Source: Terrilactibacillus sp. S3-3 | GTDB taxonomy: Bacteria > Bacillota > Bacilli > Bacillales > Sporolactobacillaceae | NCBI GenBank assembly: GCA_030437565.1 | Contig: CP129291.1 | Coordinates: 1-64,000, forward strand | Direction of reading: 5' to 3' | Length of the DNA stretch: 64,000 nt | In this document: one piece after another, positions 25,217 through 34,931 of the stretch | Position numbering within the stretch: the first letter of the stretch is position 1 | Layout: each line of letters begins with the position of its first letter | Position numbers and translations under genes: made by a program | The notes under the pieces: generated by a model | Database searches by the model: none | Told to the model about the DNA's origin: nothing | The model's input: the letters and a program-made list of their open reading frames with translations, nothing else

Positions 25217-25262
25217 CTGTTTTTTTCTGGAGGGGGCTGGCCAGCCCCCTCCAGAAAAACAG
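25217..25262. repeat. 44-bp perfect palindrome in the IS left end
   Basis: CTGGAGGGGGCTGG (25227-25240) is followed at once by its complement CCAGCCCCCTCCAG (25241-25254), and pairing continues outward through T7/A5 and CTG/CAG. There is no loop. Because T precedes and A follows, it is not a standard terminator in either direction; the RNA would form a very stable hairpin upstream of the transposase start. Confidence 0.85.
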
Positions 25263-25373
25263 CAGGATTTTATTTACTCGTCTCTTTCATTTTTTTCATA
25301 GAAAATGAGCCAGAGCCCGTCATCTTAGTTAGAATAGAGTTAACCAAACCAATTCTAAAGGAGAGATTTCGGG

Positions 25374-26609
25374 ATGACTCAATTACAGATTACTCTAGAT
25401 GAGCAACTTTTGCATCAATTATTTCTTGGTAATTCTAAAGAATCGGGCATGAATATCCTTTTGGAGACGATTTTAAATCAAGTTTTAAAAGCACAGGCCG
25501 GCGAGCAGGTGAGCGCCGAAAAGTACGAACGCAGTGAGGCACGGACGGACTACCGTAACGGCTCGTATCCCCGTCAACTCAAGACGCGCGTGGGTACTCT
25601 TTCACTCAATGTTCCCCGCCTGCGTAATGGCCATTTTTCTACTGATCTCTTTAAGCGTTACCAGCGCAGTGAGCAGGCGCTGGTTCTATCCCTAATGGAG
25701 ATGGTTATTAACGGCGTCTCCACACGTCGCGTAAGTCAAATTACTGAAGAGCTTTGTGGCACAGACTTTTCGAAAACGACTGTATCGGATCTTTGCGGGC
25801 AGCTGGATCCAGTGGTTAAAGGCTGGAATAACCGTCCTTTGAGGGGCAACTATCCGTTCCTATTCGTTGATGCGGTTTATACGAAGGTACGAGAAAACGG
25901 GCGTGTCCGCTCCTGTGGCGTGCTGATCAGCTACGGTATCAACGACAAAGGATACCGAACGATTCTAGGTCTGAAAATCGATGACAGCGAAAGCACCGAC
26001 GCCTGGAAAAATTATTTTGACTGGCTGAAATCACGCGGTCTAAAAGGCGTTGACATGGTGATCAGCGATGACCACGGCGGTCTCGTGAGTGCGGTTCAAA
26101 AAGCGTTTCAAGGGGCTACTTGGCAGCGGTGTCAGGCTCACTTCCTGCGCAATGTCCATGATCGGTTGCCAAAAGCTCTCAAAAGCGAAGGAACCGAACA
26201 AGTGAAGGCGATTCTCTATGCGCCGAATCTGGAAGTCGCTCGAACCTTGCTTAATGCTTTTCTAAAGGATTATCAGGACAAAGCACCAAAAGTGACGGAG
26301 CTTGTGGAGGATGCCTTTGATGACGTGACGGCGGTGCTTCCTCTACCAGAACCCTATCGACGTCGCCTCCGGACAACTAACGGGATGGAACGGCTCAATG
26401 AGGAATTTCGCCGTCGGGAACGGGTTATCCGTATTTTCCCTAACCGCCAATCTGTGATTCGTCTGATGGGCTCTGTTCTCATGGAGAAGGACGAAAAATG
26501 GATAGAAGGACGCCACTATCTGAAAATGGAAGACTATTTTGAATGGAGGGCCAAACAGCCAAAATCACCTGATCGTTCGAGTAACGTAACAACTCTTTAT
26601 CCAGGATAA
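25374..26609 (+). CDS. IS256-family transposase
   Basis: 411 residues, intact, the longest undamaged frame in the window. N-terminal AxxYxRxxxRxxYRNGSYPR, then the DDE catalytic residues in FLFVDAVYTKVRENG (first Asp), MVISDDHGGL (second Asp) and NGMERLNEEFRRRERVIRIFPN (Glu). The start ATG 25374 follows AAAGGAGAG. Lack of indels may reflect higher read depth if the element is multicopy. Confidence 0.95.
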   Translation: MTQLQITLDEQLLHQLFLGNSKESGMNILLETILNQVLKAQAGEQVSAEKYERSEARTDYRNGSYPRQLKTRVGTLSLNVPRLRNGHFSTDLFKRYQRSEQALVLSLMEMVINGVSTRRVSQITEELCGTDFSKTTVSDLCGQLDPVVKGWNNRPLRGNYPFLFVDAVYTKVRENGRVRSCGVLISYGINDKGYRTILGLKIDDSESTDAWKNYFDWLKSRGLKGVDMVISDDHGGLVSAVQKAFQGATWQRCQAHFLRNVHDRLPKALKSEGTEQVKAILYAPNLEVARTLLNAFLKDYQDKAPKVTELVEDAFDDVTAVLPLPEPYRRRLRTTNGMERLNEEFRRRERVIRIFPNRQSVIRLMGSVLMEKDEKWIEGRHYLKMEDYFEWRAKQPKSPDRSSNVTTLYPG

Positions 26610-26669
26610 TCACTCTATCTTAGCTAAGGTGAATTTACACATAAAAAAAGACTTGACCTGTTGTCAAGA

Positions 26670-26732
26670 ACAAAAAAAGTTATTAATTATTCAGCAGAAA
26701 ACATGACATTTGATGAGATAAAAAAAGAATAG
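26670..26732 (+). pseudogene. 3' stub of a gene cut by the IS256 element
   Basis: In-frame codons read KKVINYSAENMTFDEIKKE then TAG (26730-26732), immediately followed by GGGGA and the next gene 12 bases later. It lacks a start and begins right at the IS right end. The parent gene cannot be identified from 20 residues. Confidence 0.5.
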
Positions 26733-26744
26733 GGGATATTTTAG

Positions 26745-27269
26745 ATGATTGATATTTTAAAATCCAAAAAAGTCAATCTGCTTCTCTTAACCTTGACTGG
26801 AATTATGACTCTGTTTTCAATTACTTTGAGTTATATAACCGTTGCGCCTCATGAATTCCACAAATTAACTTCGCTACTCGTGACCGAGAGTACTCTGCGA
26901 TTAATATTTATATTAATTGCTATGTTCACAATCATAATAGGAATTATTATAAGTCTGCTAGCGGGTAAATTTCTTTATCTTTTAAACAGTCTTTTTTTTA
27001 AATTGCCAGAGAATCTATCCACTTATTTGAAATCAACTCTTTATTTTTTCTTAATTATCAATAGCTTGTCAACTTTAATCGGCTTTTGGGGCATAAAATT
27101 TATTTGGCTGACCTCTATATTTAATCCATTTTTGTTGGTAGGCATATTATTTGTGTACTTTATTCTTAATCGGGTAAAAATTAGATTTCGTGTCATTATG
27201 ACCAATTTAATTTTAATTTATATGTTTTCAATATTACCTATGATAGTATCTTTACTACATAAAATATAA
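26745..27269 (+). CDS. Hypothetical multi-span membrane protein
   Basis: 174 residues, intact, about five transmembrane segments (VNLLLLTLTGIMTLFSITLS; RLIFILIAMFTIIIGIIISL; TLYFFLIINSLSTLIGFWG; FNPFLLVGILFVYFIL; MTNLILIYMFSILPMIVSLL). The A+T content and codon use are lower in GC than the core genes around the island. GGGGATATTTTAG precedes ATG 26745. No family assigned. In bacteriocin clusters a small polytopic protein often supports secretion or immunity, so that role is possible here but only from context. Confidence 0.65.
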   Translation: MIDILKSKKVNLLLLTLTGIMTLFSITLSYITVAPHEFHKLTSLLVTESTLRLIFILIAMFTIIIGIIISLLAGKFLYLLNSLFFKLPENLSTYLKSTLYFFLIINSLSTLIGFWGIKFIWLTSIFNPFLLVGILFVYFILNRVKIRFRVIMTNLILIYMFSILPMIVSLLHKI

Positions 27270-27319
27270 TGAACAATGTTGCTAAGCATTAGGGCTTACT
27301 GCATAAAAATGTTCCATTA

Positions 27320-28405
27320 ATGATGAGAAATTCCAATTTTGAGAGGAGAGGAGGAATTTTTTTCTTCATGGTCTATTCGAACTTGCAAACGACTAAAGCA
27401 GGTAAGCAATCGACAGTGGTTAGCTATACTTCCAATGATTTGAACTCAGTTGAATCTGGTTTTAATGATTTAGATGTGTCGCTGCTCATGAATAAGGTCG
27501 ATTTGGGATCATCGAGGGCTAAAATTCTTAGTGAAAACAGCGATACGGTGCAAACCAACGCTACATTAAACGGTGCTGATCAAAATGTTTCGATCCGGTA
27601 ATTGAAGAAAGCCACCAGCACAGAAAAAATCATGGCGGGTCATAATGTGACCAAACAAGACATTTTCTTAGCCAATCCAGTCGCCTTGATCTCCAAGAAT
27701 CTGGCAGTATCTTTTTATAATAGCGCCACAAATGCTTTGAGCACGTCAGTGTCCATTAATGGCATTAGCTATGACGTTGTTGGTATTTTCAGCAAGGACG
27801 GCGATGGCAATGATGTGATCATTCCAAAAATTGTTTACGAAACTGGCTATATATCTAACACTGGCAACCAATTAAAGCTTACTTTTAATCGCGGTGAAAA
27901 TGTTTCAAAGCAAACGCATGCAATTGTTCAGCTTCTTAATAAGCAAGGCAGTCACCACTTGCAAGGCAGCTATGACTATGTGGACATGGGCTCCTTGCTC
28001 AAGGGCATTGGCACCGCCATTAAGGGATTGACTTACTTTATTAGTGCAATTGCTGGTATCTCCCTCTTTATTGCTGGCATTGGGGTCATGAATATGATGT
28101 ACATATCAGTTTCCGAACGGACACAAGAGATTGGGATTCGCTTGGCAATAGGGGCGACCCCAAGAAACGTCATGTACCAGTTTCTGCTGGAATCTATTTT
28201 ATTAACCGGAATGGGCGGTTTGGTGCTTTTTGCACTTGGCGTGGGGGGAGCCTGGGTGATTTCACTGTTTTTGCCTTTTCGAGCGATTGTCGATATGGGT
28301 ACATTCCTACTGGCCTTTAGCGTATCGACAATAGTTGGGATTATCTTTGGATTACTGCCAGCCAAACAGGCGTCTAAGAAAAATTTAATCGATATTTTAC
28401 GATAG
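27320..28405 (+). pseudogene. MacB/FtsX-type ABC transporter permease remnant
   Basis: The C-terminal two thirds is a typical MacB-family permease: a periplasmic core (LANPVALISKNLAVSFYNSA) and an FtsX domain with SLFIAGIGVMNMMYISVSER and the coupling motif RTQEIGIRLAIGATPRNVMYQF, ending PAKQASKKNLIDILR. The N-terminal first transmembrane helix is missing, an in-frame TAA stands at 27599-27601, and no ATPase gene is adjacent. Likely part of an export system (possibly bacteriocin export or immunity) that has decayed. Confidence 0.75.
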
Positions 28406-28488
28406 TGAATTCTAATTTTGCCGATTGGTTTTACTCGGATGTGTTTTTGAACTGCCAATAAAAGTTGAAATCTGGTAATATTCTCTGC

Positions 28489-28830
28489 ATGAGGGGACGG
28501 TATAAACTAGACGATGATCAATGGGAACGCCTGAAATATATTTTGCCATCCGAACGTAACCCGCAGGTCGAGTTATCGGTCAAAGGTAGCCGACATATGC
28601 TAAGTACCATGCCTCTGGGTCGTTCGCTCCCAGGGAGGCCTAACTTCCAAGATTCATGCTTGTTGACGCGCTTTTCAATCCGCTGACCTATGCCGTTTCC
28701 GCAGGCAATTTCAATGACTGCGTGGGATAAAAAAAGAAGCACATCATGGTCGACCGGGGATATGACACTAACAAGCTCTTGGACATGCTTGAAGAAAAGC
28801 AGGTCCATGCAGTCATTCCTGTTACAAGTG
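28489..28830 (+). pseudogene. IS5-type transposase remnant
   Basis: The start (MRGRYKLDDDQWERLKYILP) matches the N-terminus of IS5/IS1031-type transposases, and a later frame carries VDRGYDTNKLLDMLEEKQVHAVIP, the region of the second catalytic Asp. The middle, with the first Asp, is missing and frames shift near 28590 and 28735. The remnant ends in unassignable sequence that runs into the convergent XRE gene. Confidence 0.7.
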
Positions 28831-29262
28831 ACGGCGCGTTCATCAGGCCGTGGAGGTGCGGCTTTTTCATAAAAAAGCTGCCAGCCGGCAGGAGAGCTGT
28901 CACCGGGCTCCCTGCCGAAATCATCACTAGATGGCAAAGCGGAAGGCTTGAATCCGTTACAGATTGTCCGATACTCCGGTGAGAAACCAGCTGTCTCTTC
29001 TTTTCATCTGACAGCCCTTTGGCAGCTTCAATGACACTCATATCAATCGGTTTGAGATCCGTTTGAAAAAAAAATTGATTGAGAGGAATGCCGATCACTT
29101 TGCATATCTTTTCGAGCGTTTCTAAGGACACACCGGTCTGATTCCTTTCAATGTGTGAAATGTAAGCACTGGAGACATTTAGTTTGGCAGCTAGCTCAAT
29201 GGCCTTCATCCCTTTCTGAACACGTAAATATATTTCAATCTTTTTCCAATATTAAACTCCAT
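28688..29262 (-). CDS. XRE-family transcriptional regulator, C-terminus replaced or broken
   Basis: From ATG 29262 (GAGGTG upstream on the minus strand): MEFNIGKRLKY, a one-base shift near 29222, then the helix-turn-helix GMKAIELAAKLNVSSAYISHIERNQTGVSLETLEKICKVIG and a SinR-like tail KPIDMSVIEAAKGLSDEKKRQL. After about 28990 the sequence no longer resembles the family, probably because the IS5 remnant removed the normal end. Could regulate the island or the nearby biotin operon; nothing in the sequence decides. Confidence 0.7.
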
Positions 29263-29477
29263 TCTATTCACCTCATTAAAACAATAGTAAAAAAAAAAAA
29301 AATATATTTTTAAAGACAAAAAATGGGGAATATATGGCAGAGGTATACTTTGCTGATAATTGTTAATCCAGTGAGTTAAAAAGAACGGAAGTCTTAATTT
29401 TTTGCCTATTGAAAATTGCTGAAAGGTCCTGTTTTTCGTTTTTAGACGCCTTTATTTGATATTTGGATGCGGCTGTC

Positions 29478-29511
29478 AATGTTAACCTTAAATTTAAATT
29501 GGTTGACAATT
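29478..29511. promoter_or_regulatory. BirA operator upstream of bioY
   Basis: AATGTTAACC (29478-29487), 13 bases, GGTTGACAATT (29501-29511). This matches the B. subtilis biotin operator TTGTTAACC-N13-GGTTAACAA in half sites and spacing with one substitution in each arm. Biotin-loaded BirA should repress bioY and the two genes behind it. Confidence 0.85.
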
Positions 29512-29563
29512 AAAGTCGTCCCATTTAAAATAAAAGAACAATTGGATGATGGGAGAGAAGAAA

Positions 29564-30108
29564 ATGAAGGTGCAAGAACTTGTAGAGATAGCATTATTTG
29601 CGGCGATTATGGCTGTTCTCGGCTTTATTCCGCCGATTCCGCTGCCGTTTACGCCTGTTCCGATTACACTGCAAAATTTAGGGGTTATTTTGGCCGGAAC
29701 ACTTCTCGGCGTTCGTGCTGCTGCGTTCAGCAGGTGCTGCTGTTTGTGCTGCTTGTTATCATTGGTTTGCCGATTTTGGGCGGCATTGGAGGTATCGGAG
29801 CGATTGCATCGCCCAGCGGCGGTTTTGTGCTCGGCTGGATCGTTGAGGCCCTTGTTATTGCACTGATTCTTTTAAAATTCAAGAAACCTGGATTCTGGGC
29901 GATCATGGCTGCCGGCTTGATTGGCGGAATCGTTGTTCTTTATCCGATCGGTACGTTGTGGCAGGCCTGGATGATGAATATTTCCTGGGGAAAGGCAATT
30001 ATCATGAGCGCGGTTTATATTCCGGGAGATACAATAAAAACCGTCGTTGTCGCAGCATTGGCAATGAAGCTGCGGTCTCGTATTCATGTTATCAAACATG
30101 CTGCGTAA
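29564..30108 (+). CDS. bioY: Biotin transporter substrate-binding subunit BioY (frameshifted)
   Basis: The S component of an ECF-type biotin importer. The membrane protein shows the family start KVQELVEIALFAAIMAVLGF, the motif FTPVPITLQNLGVILAGTLLG, and GGFVLGWIVEALV. A frameshift near 29731 (GCGTTCAGCAGG) interrupts it. ATG 29564 lies seven bases after GGGAGAG. It corresponds to B. subtilis yhfU, first gene of the BirA-controlled yhfU-yhfT-yhfS operon. Confidence 0.92.
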
Positions 30109-30135
30109 AACCTTGTCACGAGGGGAATCTACCTG

Positions 30136-31620
30136 ATGAACATTACTGAGAGTTATCTGGAAACAGCTGAACAGCGGCCGGAGAAGACAGCCGTTCATGA
30201 TAAACAGGGATCGTTTACCTATTTAGAATGGCAGCAGGCTGTTTCAAAAACATCCCGCTGGCTGCTGATGCTGAAAGAGAGGTCCAAGTGCAATCGGCGC
30301 GTGGGCCTTTTTCTGCGGAATCACCACTACTTTCTGCAGGTATTTGCAGCTGCGGCAAATATCGGCTGGACCGCGGTCCCGCTCGATCCGCGCTGGAATG
30401 AAACGGAGCTCCGACAGCGTGCCCGCCTTGCTGAATTGTCGCTGATCATTGCCGAGACCGACTGGGCAGAAAAATGTTCGGCTTGTTTCGCAGATGTCGT
30501 GGCTCTTGATGAAGCCATAGCCGAAATTGACGGTCAAACGGAGAGTGTCGAAAGCCCGGCAGATGCGGGAGCTCTGCCCTTTTACTTAGGTTTTACTTCA
30601 GGATCAACCGGTTTGCCGAAGGGATTTGTACGGACTCAGGCGTCATGGCTCGAAAGTTTTGCCTGCAATAAGAACGATCTGAAATGGACGAGCGAGGATG
30701 TCATTCTCATTTGTGGATCGCTTTTTATACGCATTTTCTGTATGCGGCCGTCAGCGGGCTATATTTGGGGGCGACGGTCATTCTGCTGCCCTCGTTTTCA
30801 GCCGAACTTTGCTTGCGATATTTAGAGGCCTTTTCCTGCAGCCAAATCGCCGTCGTGCCGACAATGCTGGAAACGATCATCACGGAAAACCTAAAATCGA
30901 ACGAACGCTTTCATTGGGTTTGTTCAGGAGCAAAATGCGCAATATCAACCAAAAAGAAGATTCAACAGCTTTTTCCAAACAGCCTGCTTGATGAATATTA
31001 CGGAGCATCCGAACTGAGTTTCGTCTCGCTGTGCCGTGAGGAAGAACACATTCCGGAAGAATCGGCCGGCCGGCCATTTTTCAATGTGGCCATTAAAATC
31101 CGTAAACAGAACGGTACTTGGGCGAAAGAAGAGGAGGAAGGAGAAATTTTTGTCAAAAGTCCTTTGCTGTTTTCCCACTATATAACTAAAAGCGGCATTG
31201 AGGATTTGCCGCGGATTGGCGAGTGGACGGACGGTAGGAGATATCGGTTATCTGGACCGCCTCGGCTATTTGTATATTAAGGGGCGGGGGAACGGGATGA
31301 TTAATTACGGCGGTTTAAATATTTTTCCGGAAGAGGTTGAGCGTGTATTGCAAGATCATCCGGATATCGAGCATTTGGCTGCTATCGGCCTTCCGAATCA
31401 ACACTGGGGACAACTTACCGCTGCCTTTATTCAGCTGAAACAAAATAAAAAAACCGACATAAGGGCGCTTAGAAGGTTTTGCCGCGACCGCCTTTCAGCC
31501 TACAAAGTGCCGCGCGCTTGGTTCTTTTTGGACAAAATGCCGTTTACGTCCGGCGGAAAAGTCGATAGACGCTTACTAAAAGAAAAATTTCAGGAGGCTG
31601 TGCAATGGAAGAAGCGGTGA
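30136..31620 (+). CDS. yhfT: Acyl-CoA synthetase, YhfT-like (frameshifted)
   Basis: ANL-superfamily enzyme that activates a carboxylic acid as acyl-AMP then acyl-CoA. The P-loop-like motif is GFTSGSTGLPKGFVRTQASW; then come LLDEYYGASELSFVSLC (YGxxE) and the C-terminal hinge IKGRGNGMINYGGLNIFPEEVE and lysine region TSGGKVDRRLLKEK. Frameshifts are near 30725 and 31237. It follows bioY by 27 bases and overlaps yhfS by 16 bases, so it belongs to the biotin operon. In B. subtilis the orthologue is BirA-regulated; a role in making or scavenging a pimelate-type biotin precursor is inferred, not shown. Confidence 0.85.
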
Positions 31621-32697
31621 TTGTTCGTGCCAAGCGGACCCCGATTTACAAGCAAAACAGCTGCTTAAGCTGTCTTAAAGTGGAGGAATTGCTGGCGCCG
31701 CTTTTGAAAATAGTAGTCGGGGGCGATTACTGACTGATTATATCGATGACGTGATCATCAGCAATAGCGTCGGTCCCGGCGGAAATGTGGCCCGTCTTGC
31801 CGCACTGAGTGCCGGTTTTCCCGATTCAATTCCCGGGATGACGATCGATCGGCAGTGCAGCGGCGGGCTGGATGCGGTCCGCCTGGCTGCTGCATTTATC
31901 CAGAGCGGAATGGGAGAGTGCTATCTTGTCGGGGCGACGGAAAGTGCCAGCACGCTGGCAAGACCGCGCGCCGTATTCTCTCCGCAAATGATCGGCGACC
32001 CGGATATGCCGCAGGCTGCCGAAAATGTGGCCAGGCTTTGCCGTATTTCTAAAGCGGAACAAGATGCGTACACGGTTCGTACATATGAGCGTGCCTGGAA
32101 AGCTTATGAAAACGGATTTTTCCGTCAGGAGTGCATGCCCGTTGCCGGTTGTGTTTGCGACGAGGCTTTTCTGCGCAAAAGGCCGATGGAACGGCTTGTT
32201 GCCAGAGCAAAACCACTGGAAGCAGGCGGCACGGTGACGGCGGCAAACAGCTGCGGCAAGCATGACGGCGCCGCGGCTTTGCTCGTCATGAGCCGAACGC
32301 TTGCCAGGCGTTTGTCAGTCCCGCCGGTATTGACAATTGCCGGCAGTGCGGTTGCCAGTTTTTCCCCGCTGTACCCGGCACTTGGGCCTTCTAAAGTGAT
32401 CACCGCGCTTTAAAAAAAAAACAACATTTGTCCATTCACGATCTGGATCATGTTGAAATTATCGAAGCCTTTGCCGTAAAAATGGTGGCGTCAATGAAAC
32501 TTCTGGGATTAGCAGAGGAAAAAGTGAATCGCCACGGCGGTGCATTGACCATCGGCCATCCTTATAGTACGTCCGGTATCATTTGTCTTGTTCATCTTTT
32601 TTACCAAGCGCTTGCCAGCCCTTTTGGCCGCGGTGTGGCAGCATCAGGAAGCGGCGGCGGAGTCGGCACGGCTCTGCTTGTCGGCGGCCAAGGTTGA
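31605..32697 (+). CDS. yhfS: Thiolase-like protein YhfS (frameshifted)
   Basis: Thiolase fold, acetyl-CoA C-acetyltransferase family. The start ATG 31605 follows AGGAGG. The nucleophilic Cys is in MTIDRQCSGGLDAVRLA and the catalytic His in RHGGALTIGHPYSTSG. The usual C-terminal CxGGGxG reads GSGGGVG, so the second catalytic Cys (proton donor) is absent, unless misread. Indels are near 31710 and 32413-32422 (A run). Third gene of the BirA-type operon; with YhfT it could handle acyl-CoA units linked to biotin supply. Without the second Cys, ordinary thiolase chemistry would be impaired. Confidence 0.82.
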
Positions 32698-32736
32698 TCT
32701 GAAAGAATCTTTATTTTTTTTAGAATTATTAATTAA

Positions 32737-32766
32737 TTGCTTTTATTTTTAGGAATGTGCTATGAT
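32737..32766 (+). promoter_or_regulatory. Promoter of the aldehyde dehydrogenase gene
   Basis: TTGCTT (32737-32742), 18 bases (with a T run), TATGAT (32761-32766) preceded by TGC, an extended -10. The start site would leave a leader of about 420 bases with no open frame, holding the sites below. Confidence 0.65.
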
Positions 32767-32870
32767 AGCGATGTTTAAAAAAGTTTGGGAGACGAAGACG
32801 TTTTCTTAACATAGGCGGAAAAAACAATCGGCTTCTCTTCATGATTATATTACTTTGTAATGAATACGCT

Positions 32871-32884
32871 TTCATCTGGCGGAG
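32871..32884. promoter_or_regulatory. Candidate CcpA (cre) site
   Basis: TGAATACGCTTTCA differs at one core position from the cre consensus TGWAANCGNTNWCA. It lies downstream of the promoter, a roadblock position. Confidence 0.5.
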
Positions 32885-33051
32885 TGCACGAAAACATTGT
32901 GCTCAAAGTTTTTTTACACAATCTCTGTTTTTACAGGACGGCATGGCAAAAAGCCGGGTGTTTCTGTTAAGATTTTTACAAATTTGTGATGAATAAAGGT
33001 TTTCATCAATATAGTTAGTGTGGAGGGTCAAAGAGCCGCCCTCTCTGATTT

Positions 33052-33065
33052 GGAAAACGTTTTCG
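33052..33065. promoter_or_regulatory. Second cre-like palindrome
   Basis: GGAAAACGTTTTCG is a near-perfect palindrome with the cre core, mismatching the consensus only at the outer T and A. A weaker match (GAAGACGTTTTC) is at 32794-32805. Confidence 0.4.
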
Positions 33066-33193
33066 TTCTTGTTGCTCTATCATATTTCAGTGTGTGAAAG
33101 ATGCTGGCCTGCACCGTGAAAAGATGTTGACCTTTTCTTGAAAAACACATGCCATAATGCTTTTATGGCAATCAATGGAGGATTGATGGGAAT

Positions 33194-34675
33194 ATGACTC
33201 AACAAGTAATAAAAGTGAACGGAAGACTCGATGACTTTTTAAAGGGGACCAAAAAGCTTTATATCAATGGCGAGTGGGTCGAAGCGAAAAGCGGCAAAAC
33301 GTTCGAAACGCTCAACCCAGCCGATGGAAGTGTCTTGGCTAAGGTCTGTGAAGCGGGTGCGGAAGATATTGATCTTGCGGTTGATGCGGCCCGCAAAGCT
33401 TTTGACGAAGGCCCTTGGTCGAAAATTGGGACGGCCGAAAGAAGCCGCCTGATATATAAACTGGCAGATTTGATGGAAGAACATAAAGAAGAACTGGCCC
33501 AGCTGGAAACGCTGGATAACGGGAAGCCGATCAGGGAAACAAGCGCCGCCGATATTCCGCTCGCGATCGAACATTTTCGTTATTATGCGGGCTGGGCAAC
33601 CAAAATCGTCGGTCAAACGATTCCTGTGCAAGGACCCTATTTCAACTATACGCGCCATGAACCGGTTGGAGTAGTCGGCCAAATCATCCCTTGGAATTTC
33701 CCGCTTCTTATGGCGGCATGGAAGCTGGGGCGCGCTTGCGACAGGCTGTACGATTGTGTTAAAGCCGGCTGAACAAACGCCGCTGTCGGCGCTGTACCTG
33801 GCAAAACTGAGCGAAGAAGCCGGATTTCCTAAGGGAGTATTGAACGTTGTAACAGGATTCGGCGAAGTGGCCGGGGATGCCTTAGTGAAGCATCCGCTTG
33901 TCGATAAAATCGCTTTTACAGGTTCGACGGAAGTCGGCAAATCGATCATGGCTCAAGCGGCCGATTCGCTCAAACATGTCACTCTCGAACTCGGAGGAAA
34001 ATCGCCGAATATTATTTTGCCGGATGCTGATTTGACGAAAGCCATACCAGGGGCCTTTACCGGGATCATGTTCAATCAAGGGCAGGTATGCTGCGCCGGA
34101 TCAAGACTGTATGTTCAAAAAAAAATTATATGATAATGTTGTTGCTGATCTTGTTTCACAAGCCAAAAAGATTAAACAGGGCAATGGTTTGCTGGCCGAT
34201 ACGGAAATGGGGCCGCTTATTTCAAAAACAGCAGCAAAACCGCGTTGCCAGCTATATTGATCAAGGCCAGACGGAAGGCGCCGAGCTGCTCACCGGCGGA
34301 CATTCCTCGGAAAAAGGGTATTTTGTCGAGCCCACGATATTCGCTGATGTACACGATAGTATGACGATTGCGAAGGAGGAAATTTTTGGGCCGGTTGTTG
34401 CGGCAATGCCTTTTGAAGATCTGGATGATGTCATTGAACGGGCCAATGATTCGAATTACGGTCTGGCTGCCGGTCTTTGGACGGAAAATATAAAGTCTGC
34501 TCATTACATTGCCGGAAAATTAAAAGCAGGCACGGTCTGGGTGAACTGCTACAATGTTTTTGATGCCGCCGCGCCGTTTGGCGGGTACAAAGAATCAGGC
34601 CTGGGCAGAGAAATGGGCTCCTATGCTCTGAACAATTATACGGAAGTGAAAGACGTCTGGATCAATTTAGACTGA
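33194..34675 (+). CDS. NAD(P)-dependent aldehyde dehydrogenase (frameshifted)
   Basis: Oxidises aldehydes to acids; closest in character to the DhaS/AldA group. It has [22 protein letters not shown], the oxyanion Asn in [16 protein letters not shown], the catalytic Glu in [12 protein letters not shown], the nucleophile Cys in [14 protein letters not shown], and [13 protein letters not shown]. Frameshifts are near 33738 (GGGGCGCGC) and 34122-34130 (A run). GGAGG lies eleven bases before ATG 33194. The long leader with cre-like sites suggests carbon catabolite control. Confidence 0.93.
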
Positions 34676-34689
34676 TCGCAAGATAGATA

Positions 34690-34722
34690 AAGCTCCGATG
34701 CGACTGGCATCGGAGCTTTTTG
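34690..34722 (+). terminator. Terminator after the aldehyde dehydrogenase
   Basis: AAGCTCCGATG (34690-34700) pairs perfectly with CATCGGAGCTT (34708-34718), followed by TTT. Confidence 0.92.
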
Positions 34723-34745
34723 GCTATTTAGTTTTTCGGCTTCAA

Positions 34746-34883
34746 TCAAAAGGAAAAGATTGGCCCTGAATGTTTTTTTTGAGCAGTGAGCGGATTGCCG
34801 GTTAGCTGGCATTCAGCCTTATGAGCTTTCTCCAAAATGGCCCGTACAGATTTTTGAGTATTGTCCGCCAAAATTTTGCCCAT
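34746..34883 (-). CDS. Small hypothetical protein
   Basis: 45 codons from ATG 34883: MGKILADNTQKSVRAILEKA then HKAECQLTGNPLTAQ; a plus-strand run of eight T near 34772-34779 may disturb the last residues. GGAG is present but about 14 bases upstream. The amphipathic helix looks protein-like and neighbours include small spore proteins, but no family is recognised. Confidence 0.35.
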   Translation of the reverse strand: MGKILADNTQKSVRAILEKAHKAECQLTGNPLTAQKKHSGPIFSF

Positions 34884-34931
34884 CGTTCAAAGGCCGCTCC
34901 ATGCTGTTATGTCCATTTTTTTTTTTTTTGA

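Larger units (their letters stand above)
25160..26655 (+). mobile_element. IS256-family insertion sequence
   Basis: A complete transposase gene flanked by imperfect inverted ends: left CAGTATAATTGTGTAAAAAG (25161-25180) and right, on the complement, AGTC-T7-ATGTGTAAA near 26635-26652, sharing GTGTAAA and an AT-rich tip. The boundaries are approximate and no clean 8-9 bp target duplication was found by eye. It separates the bacteriocin-like gene from the membrane-protein gene and appears to have cut the 5' part off a gene whose last codons remain at 26670-26732. Confidence 0.8.

Noticed and set aside
23640..29460. Search for a direct repeat of the tRNA-Arg 3' end as an attR site
   Set aside because: No copy of GGTTCGATTCCCCCCAGG was seen by eye in the island or at its far side; it may be lost or too diverged.
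33239..33949. 236-codon minus-strand frame opposite the aldehyde dehydrogenase
   Set aside because: Antisense shadow across conserved catalytic sequence of the plus-strand gene.
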